Assembly (NCBI GenBank): GCA_032158295.1
Contig: CM063262.1
Span: 9,209,394 to 9,273,393 of the forward strand
Length of the DNA: 64,000 nt
DNA from: Pycnopodia helianthoides
Lineage: Eukaryota > Echinodermata > Asteroidea > Forcipulatida > Asteriidae
Direction of reading: 5' to 3'
The position numbers were made by a program, and so were the translations under genes. This document shows, piece after piece, positions 24,801 through 35,111 of the stretch; position 1 is the first letter of the stretch; each line of letters begins with the position of its first letter. The notes under the pieces were generated by a model, which was not told the origin of the DNA, ran no database searches, and worked only from the letters and a program-made list of their open reading frames with translations.

Positions 24801-24833
24801 ATGAACGAATCTGTGGGAACGTTTGCCTTCTGA
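15859..24833 (+). CDS. IFT57: Intraflagellar transport protein 57 (IFT-B subunit)
   Basis: Nine coding exons: 15859-16022, 16766-16874, 17662-17834, 19388-19478, 20826-20897, 21947-22141, 22501-22632, 23616-23745 and 24667-24833, all GT-AG with agreeing phases, 1233 nt, 410 aa. The start ATG 15859 opens MADEGRRGG. Recognised family segments are RHYFALPTNPGEQFYMF (exon 2), the DDPNATIS block (exon 3), the acidic stretch PVYPEEEMEEE (exon 4), RTDNKDW and VDQMHQH (exon 6), REKYINNQLEHHL (exon 7), GGVTERTRSLAEI (exon 8) and PLVKIKQAL (exon 9). IFT57 is a subunit of the IFT-B particle, which moves cargo into cilia; the N-terminal calponin-like fold is followed by coiled coils (exons 6-9). Length is close to the vertebrate protein. 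Odd points are a 60 bp minisatellite in intron 3, a tandem array at the exon 6 donor, and C-rich repeats just after exon 7. Confidence 0.96.
16374..16665. repeat. GGGCCCAATTTCATAGCGCTGC-ended repeat
   Basis: Inverted ends (GGGCCCAATTTCATAGCGCT / GATATGAAATTGGGCCC) mark a MITE-like element. Related copies lie at 20135-20310, 56038-56905, 60409-60600 and 60675-60880, each with a GCTTAAGCA-rich centre. Confidence 0.65.
16955..17360 (+). repeat. Tandem ~110 bp repeat, about 3.5 units
   Basis: Units carry TTAACCCTCCTACTG, then CACTGTGGTTTTGAATG and ACACAGTACACAGTTAACCC. A related unit lies at about 4970-5090. In intron 2 of IFT57. Confidence 0.65.
17895..17965 (+). repeat. tRNA-derived SINE head
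   Basis: GCTAGATAGCTCAGTTGGTA and GGTTCAAATCC give A and B boxes about 40 bases apart, but there is no proper acceptor stem. It lies in intron 3 of IFT57. Confidence 0.6.
18201..18920. repeat. 60 bp minisatellite, 12 units
   Basis: Twelve 60 bp units starting CAGCCTCGCTACCATGGGCA, nearly identical with a few single-base changes (the first unit is the most diverged). In intron 3 of IFT57. Because 60 is a multiple of three and the unit lacks stops, long open frames of about 250 codons run on both strands; they are not genes. Confidence 0.95.
19569..19895. mobile_element. Inverted-repeat element in IFT57 intron 4
   Basis: CATATGCAGGGTTCTG at the left is matched by its inverse near 19890. Non-coding; the predicted short frames are not genes. 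Confidence 0.55.
20512..20785 (+). repeat. Second tRNA-like SINE family, copy 1
   Basis: The head has TGGCATAGTGGTATC and CCGGTTCAAATC as A and B boxes; the body contains GGTTTTCCCTGGAATATTTC and a shared 3' end with CTTCACAGCCAGAATTAA. In intron 4 of IFT57. Other copies are at 36192-36468 and 58885-59155; one at 25375-25895 has expanded inside. Confidence 0.7.
22119..22373 (+). repeat. 28 bp tandem array copying the IFT57 exon 6 splice donor
   Basis: Units AGTCTGCTCTCTCAGAAACT + AAGGTAAC repeat about nine times from the last bases of exon 6. Each unit repeats an AAG|GTAAC-like donor, at 22141 and then every 28 bp to 22365; the one near 22281 has lost a G. Confidence 0.93.
22655..23160. repeat. 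C-rich minisatellite, ~29 bp units
   Basis: Units like CCCCCAGCCCCCAACATTCA + TACACCCCT repeat for 500 bp in intron 7 of IFT57, starting about 20 bp after exon 7. Open frames on the minus strand (YECWGLGGG repeats) are by-products. Confidence 0.9.
24196..24560 (+). repeat. Repeat with CGAAACGTTGAGAC motif, copy 1
   Basis: Starts CCTGACGATGACTAGAGCAA and CTAGTCGAAACGTTGAGAC, then a conserved 330 bp with GTAGTAGTCC and GTGTTACCGCAAACCGAA. Other copies: 42490-42770 (minus), 49178-49470, 62640-62930 and 62925-63260. This motif is common in Penelope-like element ends; no reverse transcriptase is seen. In intron 8 of IFT57. Confidence 0.6.
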
Positions 24834-25032
24834 GTTGGCACTCCGACGCGTGGAGGTATCATGTTTAGTTCTAAGGGCAGGGGATATTTGTAAGACTGGA
24901 GGCCTTTCACTTTTATATAAACACTACGTCCTGGATATGAGGGTTCGCTGTGGGGCAGAACAATTTCAGAGATCCATATTTCAAATCTGACCTGTAAGAA
25001 GCTACTAATCTTACCTGAATAACATTCCATGT

Positions 25033-25225
25033 CCAGAGCTGCCAACTCTCCCTGATTCTGCTGAAAGTTCCCTGAAAATAAACCAATCTTTCCATGTTCT
25101 GATGAACACATTTGGAAATCTCCCTGATTGTGGAAACCTTTTCCCTATTATTTTGATTGTGATTCTGAAAAACTGATTGCTGTGCAAAATCCTCCTGATT
25201 GCTAGATGTTGGCAGCTCTGCATGT
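25033..25225. mobile_element. MITE with AGAGCTGCCAAC ends
   Basis: Ends AGAGCTGCCAAC and GTTGGCAGCTCT are inverted; the inside has TTCCCTGAAAATAAACCAAT-like sequence. An interrupted second copy is at 28298-29080. Confidence 0.75.
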
Positions 25226-25374
25226 CAGCATACATTGTTTGACAGTGGGTTTGGGACGTCGGATATTCCTTGATAATCTGTCATTTTAGGGAAATAATTC
25301 AGCTCTCAGCATTCATGTGGGTATGCCCAGATACACTGGTGTGTAAGGTGTAGGTCAGTCACCCAGTCCCATCC

Positions 25375-25895
25375 TGAGCTGGAGCTGTGCTTGTGGATTG
25401 GTTCTCAGTCCTAATCTGATTGCTAAGGGTTTCCCTGATGGGGTTTTCCCTGATGAGGTTTTCCCTGATGGGGTTTTCCCTGATGGGGTTTTCCCTGATG
25501 GGGTTTTCCCTGATGGGGTTTTCCCTGATGTGGTTTTCCCTGATGGGTTTTCCCTGATAGGGTTTGCCTGATGGGGTTTTCCCTGATGAGGTTTTCCCTG
25601 ATAGGGTTTCCCTGATGGGGTTTTCCCTGGTGGGGTTTTCCCTGATGGGGTTTTCCCTGATGGGGTTTTCCCTGATGGGGTTTTCCCTGATGGGGTTTTC
25701 CCTTATGGGACTTTCCCTGATGGGGTTTTCCCTGATGGGGCTTTCCCTGATGGGGTTTTCCCTGTTAGGGTTTCCCTGATGGGGTTTTCCCTGATGGGGT
25801 TTTCCCTGATGGGGTTTTCCCTGATGGGTTTTTCCCTGATGGGGTTTCCCTGATAGGGTTTTCCCTCCTACATCTAAAAACTGATATTTCTTCAT
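25375..25895 (+). repeat. SINE copy expanded by a TTTTCCCTGATGGGG minisatellite
   Basis: The left (about 25375-25430) and right (25860-25905) ends match the 20512 SINE; between them about 27 units of a 15-17 bp TTTTCCCTGATGGGG repeat have grown from its TTTTCCCT segment. The 243-codon minus-strand frame with PIREN repeats is a by-product. Confidence 0.8.
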
Positions 25896-26010
25896 TGTCT
25901 TTTCACAGGTATCATTAGGCCTACAGGTAAACTGTTGTCTCCTGCAAAGAGAATTCAAACAGTTTTGCCAATAGCTATCCTTATCAGGCCATTCAAGTTT
26001 TTGCCTCAAT

Positions 26011-26151
26011 GGGAGACTTTTGAACACTAGATGGCAGCAGACATACCAGTTAAACCTCCATTGTTTTTGTAGTTCTAAGCATGCCCACATTGCTGAGAGC
26101 TATGGATTTACCTGGTAAGTCTGCTGCCACCTAGCGTCCCAAAAGTCCCCC
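26011..26151. mobile_element. Short inverted-repeat element, copy 2
   Basis: A copy of the element at 3415-3550, with arms carrying the motif GATGGCAGCAGAC and its inverse. Confidence 0.7.
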
Positions 26152-28297
26152 TTGTCCTCTTGTAGATAGATTATTTTGTATATATTGAGTGTGTGTTAAA
26201 TTTTTGCACAATTTGTAAATAGATCTAAATGATATGTACACTTTTAGCCGATATAATAATAATAGTGGCTTCTTACAATAGCGCTCATATCTGTCACTCT
26301 GTGACACTCAAGGCGCTTCAACATTCAGTATTTTTTCCTGCAAGGTATTGTGGAGCTACGTTTTGAAGTATGAGACCTTTTTTCTTTACATAGCACCATG
26401 TAATGGTTTACAAGGTGCTGTGGCGCCATATGCTGCCAGTCAATTATGTGTACAATTATGTGTACACATTTCTTCAATCGTGCTGAGATTGATTTCACAA
26501 AAAAGGTAAAGATTGATCTTATTAAGTGCGAATCAATTTTAATTGCTAAGCAGAGTGTGATGTCTCAATACAAATCACTATACATCTACCACCATTCTCA
26601 CATGGATGAAGACATAGAGCTAAAGGTAATACTGACAACTCATCTTAAAGGCCCTGTACACTATTGGTAAGATCGAAAAACACAATGTTCACAGATTCAC
26701 ACATAACTTACATGATTTAAAGTAAGTAATGGTAGAAAGGGTTCCTTAAAATATTTCTGCCTAAAATGCTATCGTTTCTGAGAAACGAGTAAAACAATAG
26801 TAATTATCGCGCGCGATAATTTGAAAAAACAGAAAACACATAAGATCTCTTTTCACTATTTTCTCATGACCTGGATGACCAATTGAGCTCAAACTTTCAC
26901 AGCTTTGTTTGTTCATGCATATGTTTAATCACACAAAATGTGGACACTGATTTTGAGTTGTTACCAAAAGTGTACAATACCTTTAAGATGAATCTTCGTG
27001 CTTTGTGAAACCAAGCCCTTGAAGGTTGCATTCCATCTCACAAGTTAAGTGGCATGGACTGTTCTACAGCTTTGTGAAGGTAATATGTTGACCATCGAAA
27101 CACTCCCAAACATAGAACACTATATATATATTTATTACACCATAACCATTTCCCAAAGAGATTTTTATTAGGTTAAAGCTCATGTACAACATTGGTAAAT
27201 TTCAAAGACTAGTATCTGCACGTGTGACCCAACATATACATGAAATAACAAATCTGTGAAATGTTAAGCTCAATCGGTCTTTGGAGTCATGACAAAACTG
27301 TGAAAATGTTTTCACTGTTTTCAAACATCGGGTTTTGGACACGCGCGATAAAGACTAATTGTCGTACTCATTTCCTGAAAACTAGCATTTCAAGCAAAAC
27401 TGTCTTAAGGGAAGTTTACCACCATGACCATCTTTAATACCACGTAAGTTTTGTGCAAATCTGTGAAAATTTATATTTTCAGTCGTACCAATGTTGTACA
27501 CTCCCTTTTACTTAGGGAAACATGTTTTTCCTTTTAACTTTGCAGTATTTTTTACCGTGTGAGGGCGGAGGGCGTGCGCACCACTGAAATTGATGCAAAA
27601 CAAGTAAAACAAACTTTTGTTTATTAGGTGTTCTGACAAAAGTCCAAAGACCTATTGTTTTTGTTCGGTCATTGATACAAGAAATCAACATACAGGCAGT
27701 GAAAATAAGATAAAACTAGTAGTGATGCAAACAATTTCGCCATTGAAGACGCCCTCATGCGGTCAAAAATACGGCCATTTGGATGTACTTTGACTTTCCC
27801 ATTTGAGTTTGTGACGTCATATGAAAGGGGTCTACACAGTAATTGTTTTGATTCAAACGTGGCTCAAAAAGTTGAGCTAAAATTGCATCTAATTTGACTT
27901 TGTTCAACAATGGATGTCATTGTGTTTTTAGCCAGCTAAGTTCGTTTAACCTTATTTAGTTTTAATGTCTTTGATCTATAAATAGAATAACAAGTCATCA
28001 TATTTAATGTGTTTTATTGTTTTACCACTGTGTTGTTATTATTGTGAAACGTAATTTGTATTGCCCAATTGAAACAATAATACTTTAAAAAAAATAAGGC
28101 ATACATCAATTAAACCTTAGAATTACCCCCTTAAAGTTTGAAGCTTAATTCCAACTAAGAAAAATAAAGTACACAATTTACTCAAAACCGGTTCTATCGG
28201 CATCCTCATAATCAGACAGACACATAAAAATTATATCCCCTTAAATAAATAATATTCTTTAAAATATAATAGTCTCCAGGAACGCCCACATATATAC

Positions 28298-29080
28298 AGA
28301 GCTACCAACTCTTCCTGATTCTGCAGAAAGTTCCCTGAAAAATAAACAATATTTCCATGTTCTGATGGACAAATTAAAAAATCTCCCTGATGATGTGAAC
28401 TTGTCCTATTTTGTCGAATGCAATTCTGACTAGAGCTAAGGTGCGTCGCAAAGCACAGATATCAGCCGTACGAAATAAATTTTAAAATATACACACACAC
28501 GTTTTGTTCCCATGAAATGACCACTGCTGACCGATAGGTGACCACTGGCCAAAATCCATATAAACCCCAAATGGGGCTCAAGCCATTGTACCAAGTTAGC
28601 AGCAAACAGCTAAAGACTTTGGGAGAAGAAGCATTTTGTAAATATTCATGAACTGACCACTACTGACCGATAGGTGACCAATGGCCAAAATCTGTGTACA
28701 CCCCAATTGTAGCTCGAGCTAATGAAGCTTTTGTCCCGGTTATGCTGCAATCGGCTAGATAATGTGTGAGAAGAAGCAGTTTGTAAAAAAAACATTAAAT
28801 GACAACTACTGACCACCAGATGACCACTTGCCAAATATTATGACCATCCCTATATAGGGCATTTGTCAATGTTTAGTTGAACCTATTTTGTTAAAATCAA
28901 CCGAATAGTTTAGGAGTTGAGGCGTTTTTCCTTTTGATCACGTGACCGTTTGATCAAAGAAAGAACGAATTCTAGCATTACATTAGATCAGCCTGCTTCG
29001 CAGGGCTGATATAAATACGTCATTGACTGTTGTACAAAATCTCCCTAATTGCAAGATGCAATTGTTGGCAGCTCTGCGTG
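28298..29080. mobile_element. Same MITE split by a ~600 bp insertion
   Basis: The left part (28298-28435) and right part (about 29018-29080) match the element at 25033. Between them an unrelated insertion of about 590 bp carries near-repeats of GACCACTGCTGACCGATAGG and ends near CTTCGCAGGGCTGATATAAA. Confidence 0.7.
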
Positions 29081-29266
29081 TACATCACTTACTGACATGT
29101 GACGTCATTCTTACATAATATATATTCAAACATAGTTACACAGAGTGACAATTGTTCTCAGGCAGTGTCTCCTGAGTGAATGACAAATATTTATGTATTT
29201 TTTCTATTTCATAATTCAATCATTATTCGCAGGCTGATGCATTGTAATACGAGAATTCTTTCTTCA

Positions 29267-29501
29267 GATATGGTTGGAAAGATGTTTTAAAAGTCGAATA
29301 TAATGATCCACACAATAATATGCCTCGGAATTGTATGGTTTTCCTTTAACTTCGTGAACTAACACGGTCCGCAATTTCGTTGAACCAAATTGTTGACAGA
29401 CCGTGTTATAGCTCACGAAGTAAAAGGGAAACCACACAGTTTCGAGGCATATCTGTGTGGGTCATTATATTCTACATTAAAGACATCTTTCCAACAATAT
29501 T
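29267..29501. mobile_element. Fold-back element of 235 bp
   Basis: Two arms of about 100 bp are inverted and imperfect (ATATGGTTGGAAAGATG at left, its inverse at right; inner arms carry CACGAAGT and ACACGGTC). It is 160 bp downstream of the sulfotransferase stop codon and does not overlap it. Confidence 0.7.
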
Positions 29502-29662
29502 TATTTCATAACAAACGCTTGTATAGCCCAAAGCGCCCATTCTGAAGGTAACGTGTCCCTTTAAGTGTAGAAAAACAAGATGGCTGATGCACCCCATTAA
29601 CTCATCGTAGATCCGGCCCAGTCTGATTGGCTCTTCTTGTCAGCCGTGATGCCTTTGATTGG

Positions 29663-32600
29663 CTAATCGTTATCGAAGGTCAGCCCAGTTCCTTTTAACT
29701 TCTCCTGTATATGCGCGTTAAAGGCTTCGTTCTGTGCAACGGTGAAGTGGAACTTCCAGTCGCCAACCTTTCCTGAAGACATCGAATAAATAGGGGTTGG
29801 GCACAAAACATTATGAGTTCTCGTTAGATTCGTAATATGATCATGCAGATTTGTTTTCAAAAATTAACCACAAGGGAAATTGAGTGGGTGAATTTTGGTT
29901 GCAGGGGAAACCTAGGAGTCCTGCAACGCTTTTACTTCCCCCTTCCTCTTGCTCCCGAAGGATATCGAAAAATAAATGCACTGATGAATGTTCGATACAT
30001 TAAATAGCCCCCCACTATTGTTTTTGACTCTGCTTTCCCCTGCTTGCTCCCCTCATGAAATTGTTGGGTACGCCACCTGTTGTTATTATACAGGTTTTTA
30101 TTTGTATCGATGATGCAAGGAAAATCACCTCCAGTTAAAATGAGTGGGTGGACCAAGTTTTGTTTTTGTTTTGTTTGTTTTTGTTTGTTGTTTTTTTTGT
30201 TTTTTGTGTTTGTTTGGGGGGGGGGTTGAAAACTTTTTACAGAAATACACAAATTTGTCACCACACATTCTACTTTGGACAAACCTGAAATGCCTAACTC
30301 ATCTTAGACCACTTTGAATTCCACCACGTGCTCCCCAGTGCCCCGCCCCCCCGGTGCCCCCCTCCCCGGTGCCCCTGCCCCCACCCCACTGGAAAGCAAT
30401 GCCCCCCCCACCCTTACCAAAAATCCTGGCTTCGCAGTTGCCAAGACACCTATTTAATTACTTAAACATTTACCTTTTCTCATGAAAGTCTTGTTTTTAC
30501 ATTCTTTATTGTTCTCGTACATAAATCCTGGGTTGGACAGTTTGTTGTACTTCATACTCTGAAAGGTGCAGTGGTCAGTAATTGCAGCAAGTTTCTCATC
30601 AGAGAAATCTTTTCCCAGGAATTTACTGACTTTCTCAACGTGGCCCCTGAGGTCCTAGGAAAAAAAGAGAACGTTGGAAACCATTGGTTCACTTTGCAAA
30701 ACTTATTACCGATATCTGCTTTGTGTTGGGACCTTACACTCTAAAAACTTCCGGGTCAGAACTGACTCAGATTCCGGTTCCGGGGTGACTGACCCTTTTA
30801 TTGGTCAGGCTGACCCAGAAACTGGTCAAAAAATGGGATTTTGACATGGGTCATTCTGACACAGATACCGGGTCATTACTGACCCAGAAATTCTTAAAGG
30901 GGCTGTGTCGCTATGGTCAAAGCAGGCATGTTGCTATCGGAACTCTCAACCGATTACTGCACGCGCACGCGCTCTCTCACATATGGAGTGTGCGCATGTG
31001 CAGTAACGTGGTGAGAGTTCACAATCCCATTTGCAGCCACGGGCCTGCTTTGATCATGACAACATACTACTAAGTATCACATAAACAATAACTATTGAAA
31101 TAACGTTTGGATTTGTTTGCTTCTTTGTATGCACAAAAAACCAATAATGGGTGACGCATGCAATACAGAGCGCCACCAAGAGTTTGCCACATAGAAGGAT
31201 TTATTAGAAAGTCGATATCAGTTTGCAACGTCAACAAAGTATCAACAAAGTATCAACACAGTCGAACCAAATTGAAAGCGTATGATTATTTATATTATTA
31301 ATGTTTCACTTGATCACATCACGCAAAAGAGTGATCTCATTTTCCTTTGTGCCGGTAACTCCTCGAGTCGGGCTACGTCCCGTAGCATTAGATATCAAGG
31401 GTCTTTCTCAGGATCCTCGCTGTTCCCCAAAGCGCCGCCTTCTGTAACAGATCTAGACTCACAGTTGTCCCTTTTTCATCTTGATGTTTCCCCGGTCCTG
31501 TGGGAATGGTGCCAAGTGCTCCAACCACCGTTATCATTAATATTATTGTTAAATCTTATTGTTACAATTCTTTGTGAGGGGGGAAGGATGTGTTAACCTT
31601 TGAAAACGACCCACACAATAATAGGATGACTGCACCGTCGAGACTCACCTTTTTCATGTCTTCGAAACGGAGTAGAAGAACGTTGCTATCGTGTCGCTTC
31701 TCCCAAAAAAACAAATAGTGTTCCCACCACGGGGCGTAGGGCACTAGGAAGAGAGGAAACAAGTTTACTTAAAGGAACATTACAGAATTGGTCAGAAAAA
31801 AAATTGTAAAATATACTTTTTTGGTCACAGATTTACATAAAACTTACACGGTCTAATGATGATGATAGTAGAAAACATCCCTTAAAATATTTCTGTCTGA
31901 AATGCCATATTTGATGAGAAATGAATAAACTAATTTTTCGATTGGAGTTTATCGCTCAGTGAGCGTTTTATTCATTTGTTGAATCTATATGATTTCATGC
32001 AAAATGTGTAATCAGTTTTTCACTATTTTCTCGTGACCCAGATGGCCGATCGATCTCAAACTTCTACAGGTTTGTCAGTTTATGTATATGGTGGATTACA
32101 TAAAGTGCTTACACTGCCAGCAACTGTTTTGTTAGCAAAAACCAATTATGTAATGTTCCTTTAAGTCTTCTTAATTAATTAAACAAATACTTTTGTATTA
32201 AAAGACCGCAACGGGGTAGATGAAGGGGTGGTAGGACAGCATGCTTCTTCCGATCATTCATGTTCTGCGAGTTGGAGACTATCTGCTACGTAAACAACCT
32301 TGTGGATTGTTCACTGAGCGCCACAAACTCTTCATTGAGCTTAAAATGTAAACAAAACCCAAAAAACAAAAAACAAACATGAATTCGTTGGAGTAGCTTC
32401 CCTGTCCACCTAACCCTTTTCAATATAAGATCATTACGTCAACATGGTGCCTCACCGCCACTAATATGCCCGTAAACAGGTTCGAAGTGCTTTGCGCCAG
32501 ACATGGTTTCTTTTTAAAAAGTGACGAAAATATTTACCGTTTAATAAATATTGGAAACAAATTTAAGAAAGATATTTTTACCGCAGCCACACCGAGGACA

Positions 32601-35049
32601 CAAAAACATTACTTTGGAGCCCTTAATAACAACACAGTTTGGTAAATTGTTCTTATCGGAAACTAAATAGCCGTCAACATTCATTGGGAGTGCTTAAATT
32701 TTAAACGCCTTTCACAATATCTCGCAGGTTAGGTGATAGCCTTTAAAATTCACGCGCGCATGTTTCACCAAATATGGCGGCCAATTCAAGGGCTACAAGT
32801 GGATTGCACACATAGAGTTTTATAACTCTATGGTTGCACATGAACGTCATTGACCACCATCTTTGAATGAAAAACAATGGACACGGTCACGTCTGTACGC
32901 GCTGCACACAACTCTCTGTCGATGATAACCTCTTGCGTGCACGTTTCATATCAACGATGACAGCAATTGAGGGGATCTAGAGTTATATAAGATAACTCTT
33001 GGTCTATACCTTATCATATGCGTCACTTGAGTAGGGCGCCCTTGGCTAGAGGTCAAAAGAAGGTTACTCATTGGCTGATTGTGTGCGCTGCGCGTACTTA
33101 TAAATGTGCGTTTTCCATTGTTACGTCATCGTTTTACCTCTTAGATGGCGGCATGGTGACGTCAATGCATAAGGTCCATTGGGGACAGGATAAGCGCGTG
33201 TAAGTGCAATGCACGTCGTGCATTTTGGTTAAAACATGGGCGTGAATCATGAGCTTTCATCTCAAAAACGAAGCAAAACAAACAAGAAAGTAACTTCGAG
33301 TATAATACTTGCACGTCTTAGCACTTTGGAACGAACAGTAAATATTGATTGCAATTTTTGTTTAGATACTATTGACGAAAGGGACACACACACAAAACCT
33401 AGGGGACAGACAATATAGGGGTTGGGAAATCACGTTAGGATTTTCTGTCCCACTGGATTGCTTTGCGGGGGTTAATAACGGGGTGGGTCCTACTTACCTA
33501 TGGCAGAGGCAGGGGGTGTGCACGAGCTACTTGTTATATTAGTGTTAAGACAAACATGTGTGGGTGGACGGGAAGCTTTGGCACTTTGGGAAGCGCACAA
33601 CAGCCTTGCAATAGACTGTGCAAGTCTCGCGCTCATTCGAACTTCCGGGACAATGGTGGTCCCAACCATATGGAGTTTTACGTGGGCGAGATTTTGTTTC
33701 GTCAATTATTTTAGTTTAACGTAGTTTATGAATATGAAAATTATATATGTTGTTGGGAATGTAATACTTAGTGATAACAAAATATGAAAGTAAAATCACT
33801 TTCAACAATATAACGAAGAAAACCCGAGAATTAAACTTGACCTTAGCTTCCGGTTACTGCAAAAAATTAAGAATTTTGAGCTCACCTCCGATAACAAAAC
33901 TTATGTAAACGCTTGTTTTGGATGCGCGATGATAATTGCCAGATGCTGTAATTGCAACGCGAGGCCTTTTCATTGCAGTCTATGGTTGTTGAGGCGTCAG
34001 CGTCCTCTATAAACTGTGCCAAGCGTTAATTTTACGCAGATGTGACCTTCGCGAATACGCATAAGGGGTTTCTAAAAAGTTAAGATCAAATAAGCATCCT
34101 TGTCCCAGAGTTTTAATTATGTTTTAATAATAATTAACACATCATTTGTGTATTTATTATAAAAGCTGAAACTAAATTTATAAAAATTGTACTGAGTAAT
34201 TTTGTTGTTCAGATTTTGTCATTGGATATAATTCAAAACACAGATTTGATTTCAGGAAAAAAAATATGTTCTTCGTTTGACGTGCTTTCTCGTTCCGATA
34301 CGCGCGAGACTTGCACAGTCTATTAAGGCTAGCAACTGTAGGGTAACATTTATTGACCAGGATTCCTGTGTGGGCTATTTTGATACAAAAGTAAGAAACA
34401 TACCTTTTCCTGAAATCATTTTGTCCAAAAACTCTCCAAACGATTGATTTACAATCTCATCAATTGGAAGAGCTAACTTCATGAAGTGAAACAATGACAC
34501 GACGAGGTCCTTGGGATTACGCAGAACGTAGAGTATCTTTGGTTTCTTCTCCCATAATTGTGGAGGCAGGAGAGCACCCGGGAAGTGTGACTTGAGGACG
34601 CGGGGTGAAGTCATCTCCTCTGCGATCTTGTGTTTACTTGGCATCTTTTGGTAGAAAAAGCAAAAACTTAAACTTGTAACAACTTTTCAACAACTTGTTT
34701 TGAACAGATACATATAGGCCTACGTAACAAAAATTGATCAATCAACAGACAGTTACAAAATTAACTCCTCAACCACCAGAAAGAAAAAAACAACACCTAG
34801 AACAACAATAACATGAACAAGAAGAGAAGGCCAAGTTAACAAGAAAGCAAGGCTAACACCAAGCAAACACCATGACCACTAACAACAAGAACAGAATTAA
34901 CAACAAGGACATCAACAACAACAAAGGCAGCTACAACAATAACAACAATATGTACTACTTCTAGCTGCTGATTCTGATGCAGCTGCTGCTGCTGCAGCTG
35001 CTGCTTCTACAGCAACAGCGGCGGCGGCATCAGCACTAGTAACAACAAA

Positions 35050-35111
<62 letters not shown>

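Noticed and set aside
25359..26090. 243-codon minus-strand frame with PIREN repeats
   Set aside because: Produced by the TTTTCCCTGATGGGG array inside a SINE; no domain or splice support.
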